From: Pseudomonas koreensis | GTDB taxonomy: Bacteria > Pseudomonadota > Gammaproteobacteria > Pseudomonadales > Pseudomonadaceae | Assembly: GCF_025447595.1 (NCBI RefSeq) | Contig: NZ_JAOEJU010000002.1 | Coordinates: forward strand, 361,996 to 425,995 | Length of the DNA: 64,000 nucleotides | Direction of reading: 5' to 3' | Shown: positions 41,264-50,109 of the stretch, piece by piece | Position numbering within the stretch: position 1 is the stretch's first letter | How the letters are laid out: each line of letters starts with the position of its first letter | Position numbers and translations under genes: made by a program | The notes under the pieces: model-generated | Database searches by the model: none | Told to the model about the DNA's origin: nothing | Seen by the model: the letters and a program-made list of their open reading frames with translations, nothing else

Positions 41264-42634
41264 TTACATGCGCAGCAGCATTTTCCAGGCGCGATTCTGG
41301 TACACCGCAATCGCCTGATGCTTGCGCGCATCGAGCAGCTCGTCAGTGATGGTCGGCTCGTTGGCCAGTTGCGCCAGTTTGTTCAGCTCGCCGTACAGGC
41401 GATCCATTTCCGGGATTTCCAGCACGTTGCGCGCGTGGTGCAGCCAGACCTGGATGCGCTCGATGCGCGGCAGTTGCTCGGCCAGATCTTCCGGCTGCTG
41501 CTGATAACGCTGCAATTGCAGCGAAGTGGCTTCTTCGCCCAGCAGGCGCGGCAGCCAGCTTTGCAACTGCGCGGCACCCTGGCGATTGCCACGGGTGTTG
41601 CGGTCAGCCGTCCAGGTGCGCGCCAGCAACCAGCGCGAAGCGTTCAGCGAGAACAGGCCCCAGCGCGGGTCTTCCAGTTCTTCCAGGAACTGCTCCGGCG
41701 CGGCTTTGCGCACGTCTTCGTCTTCGATGCCGACCTGCACCAGCGGGCGCCAGTCTTCCAGCAGCGCATCCAGCGCAACGCGCAGGTCGTGGGTCGACTG
41801 ACGCGGTGCAGCCTGGCCGAGGCTGCTCAGCAGGGCGCGCATTTCTGCGAGGTTTTCGACCCAGTCCTGCAGCAGGCGCCAGTGGCCGTTGAAGCGATAC
41901 TGTTCGGCCAGACGCTGGCTGCTGCCCAGCAAGTGCCAGGCCAGGGCGGTGAAGGCGTCGTCCAGCGGAGTTTCAGCGGTGATGGTCGGCGCCGGCAGGC
42001 TCAGCGAGTAGCTATTGGCGTCATACAGGCGATAGCCGCGTTCGGCCTTGCTGATGTCGCACGGCATCAGGGCCAGGGTTTCGGCCAGTTCGGCGGCCAG
42101 TTCCAACAGCGCGGCAGGCTCGCCTTCGCGCAGTTCCAGTTCCAGCTCGCAGATTTCTTCTTTCTGCTTGCCGACCACCACGTGGCCCAGGTCCAGCGCG
42201 GCTTCGATGACCACTTTGGTCTTGCCACGACCCCAGGCGATTTCGGCACGCTCGCGGACGAAATCGGTGGTGAAGATCGGCTTCAGGGTTTTCTTGTCGA
42301 GCTCGGCGAGGGACTCGGGCCAGCATTCGCCGTCGAGTTTCTTTACGTCGAGCTTGGCTTTGGGCAGGTTCCAGTCGTACTCATTACGCTCGGACAGGCC
42401 GGCGACGCTCTGGCCGCGGGTTTTGAGGGTCTGAATCACCTCTTCGCCGTCCTTGCGCAGGCGCAGGGCAACCTTGGCCCGGGCCAGGTCACGCTCGGGC
42501 GTGTCGAAGTACTGATTCATCAACTCACGGCGTTCCCAGCCACTTTTGTTGCGTTTTTTCAGGAGAGGGTGCTCGCGCAGGGCGGCGAGGGTTTCGCGGC
42601 TGACGCGGAGTTTGATTTCGGTTTCTTTCTGCAT
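41264..42634 (-). CDS. CYTH-CHAD domain protein (inorganic triphosphatase-like)
   Basis: A 456-residue protein. The N-terminal CYTH domain opens with the ExExK signature (QKETEIKLRV) and contains NQYFDTPERDLARAKVALRLRK; the C-terminal CHAD domain, helical and basic with many histidines, starts near residue 220 (VENLAEMRALLSSLGQ, RQSTHDLRVALDALLEDWR). E. coli YgiF, of the same architecture, hydrolyses triphosphate; CHAD domains bind polyphosphate. A link with the ppk-ppx genes upstream is possible only in metabolism, not by operon. Confidence 0.9.
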   Translation of the reverse strand: MQKETEIKLRVSRETLAALREHPLLKKRNKSGWERRELMNQYFDTPERDLARAKVALRLRKDGEEVIQTLKTRGQSVAGLSERNEYDWNLPKAKLDVKKLDGECWPESLAELDKKTLKPIFTTDFVRERAEIAWGRGKTKVVIEAALDLGHVVVGKQKEEICELELELREGEPAALLELAAELAETLALMPCDISKAERGYRLYDANSYSLSLPAPTITAETPLDDAFTALAWHLLGSSQRLAEQYRFNGHWRLLQDWVENLAEMRALLSSLGQAAPRQSTHDLRVALDALLEDWRPLVQVGIEDEDVRKAAPEQFLEELEDPRWGLFSLNASRWLLARTWTADRNTRGNRQGAAQLQSWLPRLLGEEATSLQLQRYQQQPEDLAEQLPRIERIQVWLHHARNVLEIPEMDRLYGELNKLAQLANEPTITDELLDARKHQAIAVYQNRAWKMLLRM

Positions 42635-42790
42635 GGCCGGAAAATCCAGGATCGGGAGCGCAGCCGGGGGAATGTGTGGCTGCCAAGGTCGTGCAGTGTA
42701 CAGGACTGAACCTTCCTACGCTTTGCGGCGGTTTATTCTCGGCGCCGGATGGTTCTATGATGAACCTCAATCCGGGAGTTGGAGTCAGCG

Positions 42791-43939
42791 ATGCCTTTGC
42801 CGTCCATGCAAGACCAGTTCGCTGCACTGATCGCCGCGCCGTCGGTCAGTTGCACCCAGCCGGGCCTCGACCAGTCCAACCGGGCAGTGATCGATCTGCT
42901 CGCCGGTTGGCTTGGCGACTTGGGGTTCAGTTGCGACATCCAGCAAGTCAGCCCCGGAAAATTCAACCTGCTCGCGAGTTTCGGCAGCGGCCCCGGCGGG
43001 CTGGTGCTGGCAGGGCACAGCGACACGGTGCCCTACGACGATGCGCTGTGGAAAACCGATCCGCTGAAGCTCACCGAAGTCGACGGCCGCTGGGTCGGTC
43101 TCGGCAGTTGTGACATGAAGGGCTTTTTCGCCCTGATCATCGAAGCCGTGCAACCGCTGCTCGATCAGCCGTTCAAGCAACCGCTGCTGATCCTCGCCAC
43201 CTGCGATGAAGAAAGCTCGATGTCCGGTGCCCGTGCGCTGGCCGAAGCGGGGCGACCGCTGGGCCGGGCGGCGGTGATCGGCGAGCCGACCGGGCTCAAG
43301 CCGATCCGCATGCACAAGGGCATCATGATGGAGCGCATCGATATCCTCGGGCAGAGCGGCCATTCGTCGGATCCGCGTCTGGGGCACAGCGCGCTCGAAG
43401 CGATGCACGACGCCATCGGCGAGCTGCGCGGCCTGCGCCTGCTGTGGCAGCGCGAATTCAACAACCCGCAGTTCAGCGTGCCGCAGCCGACCATGAACTT
43501 CGGCTGCATCCACGGTGGCGACAACCCCAACCGCATCTGCGGCCAGTGTTCGCTGGAGTTCGACCTGCGGCCGCTGCCGGGAATGGACCCCAAGCTCTTG
43601 CGCAGCGAGATTTTGCGCAGGCTCAACCCGGTCGCCGAACGCCATCAGGTGAAGATCGATTACGCGCCGCTGTTTCCCGAAGTGCCGCCGTTCGAGCAGG
43701 CCGAAGACGCGGAGCTGGTGCGAATTGCCGAAAAACTCACCGGCCACACGGCCGAAGCGGTAGCGTTCGGCACCGAAGCGCCTTATCTTCAGCGCCTTGG
43801 CTGCGAAACCATCGTGCTCGGCCCTGGCGACATCGCCTGTGCGCACCAGCCGGACGAGTACCTCGAAATGTCACGTTTGCAGCCTACCGTGCATCTATTG
43901 CGGCAGTTGATCGAACATTACTGTCTCAAAGCTGTATAA
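42791..43939 (+). CDS. argE: Acetylornithine deacetylase
   Basis: A 382-residue M20 metallopeptidase-like enzyme that releases ornithine from N-acetylornithine in arginine synthesis. Zinc ligands and catalytic residues appear in LVLAGHSDTVPYD (His, Asp), GSCDMKGFFA (Asp), ATCDEESSMSGA (catalytic Glu-Glu) and a C-terminal H in IACAHQPDEYLE. GGAG before ATG 42791. argA follows after 135 bp on the same strand. Confidence 0.94.
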   Translation: MPLPSMQDQFAALIAAPSVSCTQPGLDQSNRAVIDLLAGWLGDLGFSCDIQQVSPGKFNLLASFGSGPGGLVLAGHSDTVPYDDALWKTDPLKLTEVDGRWVGLGSCDMKGFFALIIEAVQPLLDQPFKQPLLILATCDEESSMSGARALAEAGRPLGRAAVIGEPTGLKPIRMHKGIMMERIDILGQSGHSSDPRLGHSALEAMHDAIGELRGLRLLWQREFNNPQFSVPQPTMNFGCIHGGDNPNRICGQCSLEFDLRPLPGMDPKLLRSEILRRLNPVAERHQVKIDYAPLFPEVPPFEQAEDAELVRIAEKLTGHTAEAVAFGTEAPYLQRLGCETIVLGPGDIACAHQPDEYLEMSRLQPTVHLLRQLIEHYCLKAV

Positions 43940-44074
43940 ATTGCCCAAACACCCACCCGTATTCATGAGGAGAGCGCGCGTGTCGCCAAGCCTGTTCCGA
44001 CGATAACCATCAGCCCGCTGTGCGTTTTCCGTTTCGCCCCTTTTCCGGCTGCTATTTATTACAGGCCCAGGTTC

Positions 44075-45373
44075 ATGCCCGAATACGTCAATTGGCTTCG
44101 CCACGCGTCTCCCTATATCAATGCTCACCGCGATTGCACCTTCGTCGTCATGCTTCCGGGCGACGGTGTGGAGCATCCGAATTTCGGCAACATCGTCCAT
44201 GACATCGTGTTGCTGCACAGCCTCGGCGTGCGGCTGGTGCTGGTTCATGGTTCCCGTCCGCAGATCGAAACCCGCCTCGCCGCACGCGGCCTGACTCCGC
44301 ATTACCACCACGGCATGCGCATCACCGATGCTGCGACCCTGGAGTGCGTGATCGACGCGGTCGGCCAGTTGCGCATCGCTATCGAAGCGCGGCTGTCGAT
44401 GGACATGGCTTCGTCGCCGATGCAGGGCTCGCGTCTGCGGGTGGCCAGCGGCAACCTCGTTACCGCGCGGCCGATCGGCGTGCTGGAAGGTGTCGACTAT
44501 CACCACACCGGCGAAGTGCGCCGGGTCGACCGCAAGGGCATCAACCGTCTGCTCGACGAGCGCTCCATCGTATTGCTGTCGCCGCTGGGTTATTCGCCGA
44601 CCGGTGAGATTTTCAACCTGGCCTGCGAAGACGTGGCGACCCGCGCTGCCATCGATCTGGGCGCCGACAAACTGCTGTTGTTCGGTGCCGACCTCGGTCT
44701 GATCGACGAAAACGGCAAACTGGTGCGCGAGCTGCGTCCGCAACAGGTGCCGGCGCACTTGCAACGTCTGGGCAGCAACTATCAGGCGGAACTGCTGGAT
44801 GCCGCCGCCGAAGCCTGCCGTGGCGGTGTGGCGCGCAGCCATATCGTCAGTTATGCCGAGGACGGCGCGCTGCTGACCGAACTGTTCACCCGTGACGGTG
44901 GCGGTACGCTGGTGGCCCAGGAGCAATTCGAACTGGTGCGCGAGGCGGCGATTGAAGACGTCGGCGGTTTGCTCGACCTGATCAGCCCGCTGGAAGAGCA
45001 GGGGATTCTGGTGCGTCGCTCCCGCGAAGTGCTGGAACGTGAGATCGAGCAGTTCAGTGTGGTCGAGCGTGAAGGGATGATCATCGCCTGTGCGGCGCTG
45101 TATCAGATTGCCGATTCGGATGCCGGCGAGCTGGCGTGCCTGGCGGTGAACCCTGAGTATCGCCATGGCGGTCGCGGCGACGAATTGCTTGAACGCATCG
45201 AGACCCGTGCCCGGGCACAAGGCCTGAAAACCCTGTTCGTCCTCACCACCCGCACCGCCCACTGGTTCCGCGAGCGCGGCTTCGAGCCAAGCAGCGTTGA
45301 ACGCCTGCCGGCGGCTCGGGCTTCTCTTTATAACTACCAGCGCAATTCGAAGATCTTCGAAAAGTCTTTGTGA
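44075..45373 (+). CDS. argA: N-acetylglutamate synthase
   Basis: A 432-residue enzyme for the first step of arginine synthesis. N-terminal amino-acid-kinase-like domain (VVMLPGDGVEHPNFGNIVHDIVLLHSLGVRLVLVHGSRPQ) that binds arginine as feedback inhibitor, and a C-terminal GNAT acetyltransferase domain (LACLAVNPEYRHGGRGDELLERIE). It follows argE, as in P. putida and P. aeruginosa. Confidence 0.96.
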   Translation: MPEYVNWLRHASPYINAHRDCTFVVMLPGDGVEHPNFGNIVHDIVLLHSLGVRLVLVHGSRPQIETRLAARGLTPHYHHGMRITDAATLECVIDAVGQLRIAIEARLSMDMASSPMQGSRLRVASGNLVTARPIGVLEGVDYHHTGEVRRVDRKGINRLLDERSIVLLSPLGYSPTGEIFNLACEDVATRAAIDLGADKLLLFGADLGLIDENGKLVRELRPQQVPAHLQRLGSNYQAELLDAAAEACRGGVARSHIVSYAEDGALLTELFTRDGGGTLVAQEQFELVREAAIEDVGGLLDLISPLEEQGILVRRSREVLEREIEQFSVVEREGMIIACAALYQIADSDAGELACLAVNPEYRHGGRGDELLERIETRARAQGLKTLFVLTTRTAHWFRERGFEPSSVERLPAARASLYNYQRNSKIFEKSL

Positions 45374-45384
45374 TGTGACGCCCT

Positions 45385-45450
45385 CATCGCGAACAGGCTC
45401 GCTCCCACAACGTTCACTGAGCCTGTGTGGGAGCGAGCCTGCTCGCGATA
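45385..45450. repeat. REP doublet (REPIN-like)
   Basis: Inverted REP units at about 45387-45410 and 45425-45450 fill the 80-bp gap between the convergent ends of argA and the tauA-like gene. Confidence 0.87.
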
Positions 45451-45454
45451 GCGT

Positions 45455-46444
45455 TTATTCGGCTACAAACTTCGCGCTGACATACGGCGAGTAGTCAGGC
45501 AGTACGTTCTCGACCTTGCCCTGTTCCTTCAAAAACTTCGCCGTCTCACCAATCGCCTTCGCCGTGCCGCCGTCCAGCAGCGCCGTGGTTTGTTGCGCCC
45601 TGGCGTCCGGGAAGGCCGAACCCGCGAGCAATTCCGGGACGTCGGCCGCGTTGGCACCGGTCAGTTTGGCGATTTTCTGCACAGGCACCGAGTCGGCCGT
45701 CCAGCTGTCTTTATGGGCGGCGTAATCAGCGAACGAGTCCAGGGTCACCTTGGCGAACTTGGCCACGACTTCAGGATGCTTCTCGGCAAAGTCTTTGCGT
45801 GCTACCCAGACTTCGAAGGTCGGCGCGCCCCACTGGCCGACCTGCGCGGCATCGGTCAAAGTCTTGCCGGTCTTGCGGATTTCACCCAGCGCCGGCGACC
45901 AGACAAAGGCGCCATCGATGTCGCCACGCTTCCACGCCGCCGCGATTTCTGCGGGTTGCAGGTTCACTACTTTGACTTTCGAGGTGTCCAGGCCCCAGTG
46001 CTTGAGTGCGCCAAGCAAGCTGTAGTGGGAGGTGGAGACAAACGGGGTGGCGATGGTCTTGCCAATCAGGTCTTCGGGTTTGTTGATGCCGCTGCCGTTA
46101 CGCACCACCAGCGCTTCGGCGGCATTGATCTGTGCCGAAACGATGAAGGCAACGATTGGCAGATTGCGCGAAGCGGCTGCTGCCAGCGGGCTGGAGCCGA
46201 GGTTGCCGATCTGCACATCGCCGGAGGCAATGGCTGTCACAACTTCCGGGCCGCTGTTGAACCGGCGCCAGTCGATTTTTTCGCCGATGGTCTTCTCGTA
46301 GACGCCGTCGGCCTGGGGGACTTTGCTCGGGTCGATACCGGTCTGGTAGCCCACGGTGAGGTTGGCGGCATGGGCTGAAAAAGAAATCAGCGCCGACACA
46401 CAAACTGTAACAAATTGACTAGATAGTGCGCGTTTGGCCATCAT
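45455..46444 (-). CDS. tauA: Taurine ABC transporter, periplasmic binding protein (TauA-like)
   Basis: A 329-residue sulfonate receptor: signal peptide ending SFSAHA-ANLTVGYQTG, then the TauA-type KVPQADGVYEKTIGEKIDWRRFNSG and the sulfonate-binding loop GDVQIGNLGSSPLAAA. It normally feeds a TauBC importer and TauD dioxygenase, but here no tauB, tauC or tauD follows: the next gene is argA on the other strand. It may use the SsuBC channel encoded 6 kb away or a distant TauBC. AAGGCGAC precedes the ATG-ATG start. Confidence 0.9.
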   Translation of the reverse strand: MMAKRALSSQFVTVCVSALISFSAHAANLTVGYQTGIDPSKVPQADGVYEKTIGEKIDWRRFNSGPEVVTAIASGDVQIGNLGSSPLAAAASRNLPIVAFIVSAQINAAEALVVRNGSGINKPEDLIGKTIATPFVSTSHYSLLGALKHWGLDTSKVKVVNLQPAEIAAAWKRGDIDGAFVWSPALGEIRKTGKTLTDAAQVGQWGAPTFEVWVARKDFAEKHPEVVAKFAKVTLDSFADYAAHKDSWTADSVPVQKIAKLTGANAADVPELLAGSAFPDARAQQTTALLDGGTAKAIGETAKFLKEQGKVENVLPDYSPYVSAKFVAE

Positions 46445-46809
46445 GGCGTCGCCTTTTCGATAGGGTTTGACGATTTGGGGTTGCGCCAAAGCTAATCGAT
46501 CTAAAAAAAGGTCAACAAATACCATTTAGGAATGAGCTTAGTCGCCGATACGCTGTATCCCGGCTAGGATGGCCATCATCAGGCCATATGCCTTAAATGA
46601 ATTAAAAAGAATCAAATAATTCTTTTTGGGTTTATCAGGAAGTCTTTACCCTGCAGGGACCAAATAACTGCGATTAGACCTTGGTCGTAGACACACAAGG
46701 TTACGATTGACTTGTCAGTCACGGTCTGGCGCTAATCGCGCATCTTAGGATCCAGGGGCATCAGACCCCGGACCAGGAACACAAGAATTAGAAACGAGAG
46801 GAGCGATAC
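46445..46809. other. 365-bp divergent intergenic region (tauA-like / porin)
   Basis: Non-coding region that must hold both promoters. It is AT-rich around 46500-46630 and contains a perfect 9-bp inverted repeat (listed separately) and a small hairpin GGGGCATCAGACCCC near 46754-46768 in the porin leader. No gene was seen. Confidence 0.6.
46604..46627. repeat. Inverted repeat in the tauA/porin regulatory region
   Basis: AAAAAGAAT and ATTCTTTTT, perfect 9-bp arms around CAAATA, midway between two divergent starts. It may be a regulator site. Confidence 0.6.
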
Positions 46810-48153
46810 ATGAACAAGTCCACCTTGGCCCTGGCCGTGGCCGTAGGGGTTATTGCGCAGCAGGCAGGCGCAGCCGGTTTCATCGAAGACAGCAAGGCCA
46901 CCTTGGGGCTGCGTAACTTCTACATCAACACTGACAACCGTGATGGCGCTGGCGCCAACAAGAACGAAGAGTGGGGACAAGGCTTCGATCTGCGTTTCAT
47001 CTCCGGCTACACCCAAGGCACCGTAGGCTTCGGTCTTGATGCTATCGGCCTGCTGGGCGTGCGTCTGGATTCGGGTGGCGGCACCAATGGTGCGACCGCA
47101 ACTTCCTACGGCGGCACAGTGTTCCCGAGCGAGTCCAATGGCAAGGCCGTGGACAACTTCTCCAGCCTGGGTCTGACTGCCAAAGCCAAGATCTCCCAGA
47201 CCGAACTGAAACTGGGCACCCTGCAGCCAAAACTGCCGGTGATCGTGACCAACGACGGTCGTCTGCTGCCACAAACCTGGCAGGGCGGCCAGATCACTTC
47301 CGGCGAAATCAAAGACCTGACCCTGGTCGGTGGTCAGATCGAAGCCGTGAAAGGCCGTAACTCCAGCAACAACGAAAACCTGTCCATCAGCGGCGCAAAC
47401 AGCCGTGGCACTGGCTTCCGTGACAGCAACAAGTTCATCTACGCCGGTGGTGACTACAAGATCACCAAAGACCTGACTGCCCAGTACTACTACGGCAACC
47501 TGGAAGACTTCTACAAGCAGCACTTCCTGGGTCTGGTACACAACTGGGCTATCGGCCCGGGCGTATTGAAGTCTGACTTCCGTTACTTCAACAGCTCCGA
47601 CGACGGCAAGAACGGCACTGATCCTGCGTACTTCAGCACCGGTAACTACACCGGCGTGCGTAACGGTCGTGGCGAAGTCGACAACAACCTGTACAGCGGC
47701 CTGTTCCTGTACACCGTTGAAGGTCACACCTTCGGTGGCGGTTACCAGGTTTCCAACGGCAGCTCCGACTTCCCTTGGCTGAACCAGGGCGACGGTTCGT
47801 CGAACTACACTATCACCGACATGCAAATCCAGAAGTTTGGCCGTGCCGGCGAGAAAACCTGGCAAGCTCGCTACTCGTATGATTTCGCTAAAGTCGGCGT
47901 ACCTGGCCTGACCGCTGGTGTGGTTTACCTGAAAGGCGATTCGATCGACACCGTTGGCACCAATGGTCGCGAAAGCGCTTCGAACCGTTCCGAGTGGGAG
48001 CGCGACTTCACCATCGGTTACGTCGTGCCGGAAGGCCCGTTCAAGAACGTCGGCCTGATGTGGAAAAACGCTGTATGGCGCACCGACCTGCCGAACACCC
48101 GTTCGCAGGACGAAAACCGTCTGATCGTCAGCTACTCGATCCCGCTGCTGTAA
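46810..48153 (+). CDS. OprD-family outer-membrane porin (OprE-like)
   Basis: A 447-residue outer-membrane beta-barrel. Signal peptide MNKSTLALAVAVGVIAQQAGAA-GF. The OprD-family start FIEDSKATLGLRNFYIN, the EEWGQGFDLRFISGYTQGTVGFGLDA strands, and the final C-terminal leucine after SYSIPLL are typical. Closest to the OprE/OprQ subgroup used for small solutes. Sequence is rich in favoured codons, suggesting high expression. GAGAGGAG lies before the ATG. Its position between tauA-like and lsfA suggests uptake of organosulfur compounds; this is inference. Confidence 0.9.
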   Translation: MNKSTLALAVAVGVIAQQAGAAGFIEDSKATLGLRNFYINTDNRDGAGANKNEEWGQGFDLRFISGYTQGTVGFGLDAIGLLGVRLDSGGGTNGATATSYGGTVFPSESNGKAVDNFSSLGLTAKAKISQTELKLGTLQPKLPVIVTNDGRLLPQTWQGGQITSGEIKDLTLVGGQIEAVKGRNSSNNENLSISGANSRGTGFRDSNKFIYAGGDYKITKDLTAQYYYGNLEDFYKQHFLGLVHNWAIGPGVLKSDFRYFNSSDDGKNGTDPAYFSTGNYTGVRNGRGEVDNNLYSGLFLYTVEGHTFGGGYQVSNGSSDFPWLNQGDGSSNYTITDMQIQKFGRAGEKTWQARYSYDFAKVGVPGLTAGVVYLKGDSIDTVGTNGRESASNRSEWERDFTIGYVVPEGPFKNVGLMWKNAVWRTDLPNTRSQDENRLIVSYSIPLL

Positions 48154-48189
48154 TAGCGCGCTCCTGCACTGATGTAAAAAGCCAGATGT

Positions 48190-48228
48190 AAAAAAGCCCC
48201 GTCCGGCATCGCGCCGGACGGGGCTTTT
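48190..48228 (+). terminator. Porin terminator
   Basis: AAAAAAGCCCCGTCCGGC with the matching GCCGGACGGGGCTTTT arm forms a strong hairpin, 37 bp after the porin stop. Confidence 0.92.
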
Positions 48229-48364
48229 GCGTTTTCGGGTCCGGCTCACCCCCGTAAGCCTTTCCCGATGTTCCCCTCTTTACAGCAACTCAAGGCCTTC
48301 TCGAACCTTGAGGGCGATATTCGTCGCGATGCTGCGGGGCGTCCAGTGAACAGATGTTTAATAT

Positions 48365-48376
48365 TCTATAAAGATA
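48365..48376 (+). promoter_or_regulatory. Motif shared with ssuE upstream region
   Basis: TCTATAAAGATA, 86 bp before the lsfA start, recurs as TCTATAAAGAATA before ssuE. It may be part of a CysB-type or other sulfur-starvation site. Confidence 0.4.
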
Positions 48377-48461
48377 TAAATATCTCGTTATTTATTCTTT
48401 TTAACGATGGCGAATCCCGAGCTACAGTTGAGGTCTCCAACCCCTTATCAGGAGCCGCACC

Positions 48462-49100
48462 ATGAGCCTCAGACTTGGCGATATCGCCCCCGATTTCGAA
48501 CAGGATTCCAGCGCCGGCAAGATTCGTTTCCACGAATGGCTGGGCGATAGCTGGGGCGTGCTGTTTTCCCACCCGGCGGACTTCACTCCGGTCTGCACCA
48601 CCGAGCTGGGCTTCACTGCCAAGCTCAAGGACGAGTTCACCAAGCGTGGCGTGAAAGCCATTGCACTGTCGGTCGATCCGGTGGACTCGCACCACAAGTG
48701 GATCGAGGACATCAACGAAACCCAGAACACCATCGTCAACTTCCCGATCCTGGCGGATGCCGATCGCAAGGTGTCCGATCTGTACGATCTGATCCACCCG
48801 AACGCCAACGACACCCTGACCGTGCGTTCGCTGTTCGTGATCGACCCGAACAAGAAGATCCGCCTGACCATCACCTACCCGGCGAGCAGCGGGCGCAACT
48901 TCCACGAGATTCTGCGGGTGATCGATTCGCTGCAGCTCACCGACAACTACAAGGTGGCCACCCCGGCCAACTGGCAGGACGGCGAAGAAGTGGTGATCGT
49001 GCCGTCGCTCAAAGACGAAGACGAAATCAAGCAACGCTTTCCGAAGGGCTACCGCGCGGTGAAGCCGTACCTGCGCCTCACACCACAGCCGAACAAATAA
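48462..49100 (+). CDS. lsfA: 1-Cys peroxiredoxin LsfA
   Basis: A 212-residue Prx6-type peroxidase. The peroxidatic cysteine is C45 in HPADFTPVCTTELG; no resolving cysteine is seen, as in the 1-Cys class. LsfA is one of the best-known sulfate-starvation-induced proteins of pseudomonads, and the ssu operon just downstream is the usual companion. A C-terminal arm PKGYRAVKPYLRLTPQ matches the family. TCAGGAG precedes the ATG. Confidence 0.93.
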   Translation: MSLRLGDIAPDFEQDSSAGKIRFHEWLGDSWGVLFSHPADFTPVCTTELGFTAKLKDEFTKRGVKAIALSVDPVDSHHKWIEDINETQNTIVNFPILADADRKVSDLYDLIHPNANDTLTVRSLFVIDPNKKIRLTITYPASSGRNFHEILRVIDSLQLTDNYKVATPANWQDGEEVVIVPSLKDEDEIKQRFPKGYRAVKPYLRLTPQPNK

Positions 49101-49124
49101 CCTTAGGGTAAAGCCGCCACCGCT

Positions 49125-49193
49125 TTCGCGAGCAAGCTCGCTCCCACTGGGGGGCTGCGTTTCAAATGTGGGAGCGAGCTTGCTCGCGAAGGC
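49125..49193. repeat. REP doublet (REPIN-like)
   Basis: Inverted units TTCGCGAGCAAGCTCGCTCC (49125) and its inverse ending at 49193, immediately after lsfA. Confidence 0.87.
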
Positions 49194-49237
49194 GTCGGCC
49201 TTTGCAACACGGAATTCAGAACCACGATGCAGGGTTT

Positions 49238-49264
49238 CAGGCCGTTTTCACGGCCTGTTTTTTT
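49238..49264 (+). terminator. Terminator after lsfA
   Basis: CAGGCCGT/ACGGCCTG stem with a TTTC loop and T7 run. It lies beyond the REP doublet and should end lsfA transcription before ssuE. Confidence 0.85.
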
Positions 49265-49290
49265 GCCCGTACGAAAGTGAAATGCATATC

Positions 49291-49304
49291 TCTATAAAGA
49301 ATAA
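49291..49304 (+). promoter_or_regulatory. Motif shared with lsfA upstream region
   Basis: TCTATAAAGAATAA, 111 bp before ssuE, nearly identical to the motif before lsfA. Confidence 0.4.
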
Positions 49305-49414
49305 CCAAATGAATAAATATGATTTATGGATATATGAATCAGCTGGTAAGGTCACTGACATCGAAGCGAGATCGCAACCCGCGAATCGCCTGTAACGCGC
49401 AAGGAATCGTCTGA

Positions 49415-50008
49415 ATGCTGGTCGTCTCACTCGGTGGCAGTCCCAGTCAACGTTCCCGCTCCGGGGTGTTGCTGGAGCGCTCGCAACGCTGGTTGCAGCA
49501 GCAAGGGGTGGAAGTGGTGAGTTATCAGGTGCGGGACTTCCCGGCCGAAGACCTGCTCCACGCCCGCTTCGACAGCCCGAAGGTGCTCGACCTGCTGCAA
49601 CAGATTGAAAACGCCGATGGCCTGCTAATCGCCACGCCGGTGTACAAGGCGTCGTTTTCCGGTGCCCTGAAGACCGTGCTGGATCTGCTGCCCGAGCGTG
49701 CGCTGAACCACAAGATTGTTCTGCCGATGGCCACGGGCGGCAGCATCGCCCACATGCTGGTGGTCGATTACGCCCTCAAACCCGTGCTGTCGGCGTTGAA
49801 AGCCCAGGAAATGCTGCAAGGGATTTTTGCCGAGGACAGCCAGATCGCCTACGGCGAAGGCAGTGCCCAGGCGCAGTTGGCGCCGGCGCTGGAGCAGCGG
49901 TTGCATGAAGCGCTGGACCAGTTTGTCAGCGCCATGGCCCGCCGGCCGAAGCCGCTGGAACCGGGGCTGTTGAACGAACGTTTGTTGAGTGCTCGCTGGA
50001 GCATTTAA
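49415..50008 (+). CDS. ssuE: NAD(P)H-dependent FMN reductase SsuE
   Basis: A 197-residue flavodoxin-fold reductase that supplies FMNH2 to SsuD. The phosphate-binding loop [17 protein letters not shown] is at the N-terminus and the flavin-stacking region [26 protein letters not shown] follows. AAGGAATCGTCTG precedes the ATG. First gene of ssuEADCBF, with 101 bp to ssuA. Confidence 0.95.
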   Translation: MLVVSLGGSPSQRSRSGVLLERSQRWLQQQGVEVVSYQVRDFPAEDLLHARFDSPKVLDLLQQIENADGLLIATPVYKASFSGALKTVLDLLPERALNHKIVLPMATGGSIAHMLVVDYALKPVLSALKAQEMLQGIFAEDSQIAYGEGSAQAQLAPALEQRLHEALDQFVSAMARRPKPLEPGLLNERLLSARWSI

Positions 50009-50109
50009 GTCTGCTTTCTAGTCACATCGAAATTTGAAGTACTGGCCTTACTCGCCCGCCAACGGGCAAGCAGGTGCAGCCAAAACCCAACAGCAAAAAG
50101 GAGAGCGCT

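Larger units (their letters stand above)
48154..48461. other. 308-bp intergenic region (porin / lsfA)
   Basis: Starts with the porin terminator, then about 120 bp of ordinary sequence without a supported gene, then an AT-rich stretch (48355-48405) that should be the lsfA promoter and contains the motif TCTATAAAGATA shared with the ssuE upstream region. Confidence 0.6.
49101..49414. other. 314-bp intergenic region (lsfA / ssuE)
   Basis: Contains a REP doublet, an intrinsic terminator and then an AT-rich ssuE promoter region (49275-49345). No gene was seen. Confidence 0.65.

Noticed and set aside
48268..48465. 65-codon open frame between porin and lsfA
   Set aside because: Covers the AT-rich lsfA promoter and runs into lsfA; composition changes abruptly midway and no ribosome site is present.
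49168..49395. 75-codon open frame before ssuE
   Set aside because: Begins inside a REP unit and passes through a terminator and the AT-rich promoter region.
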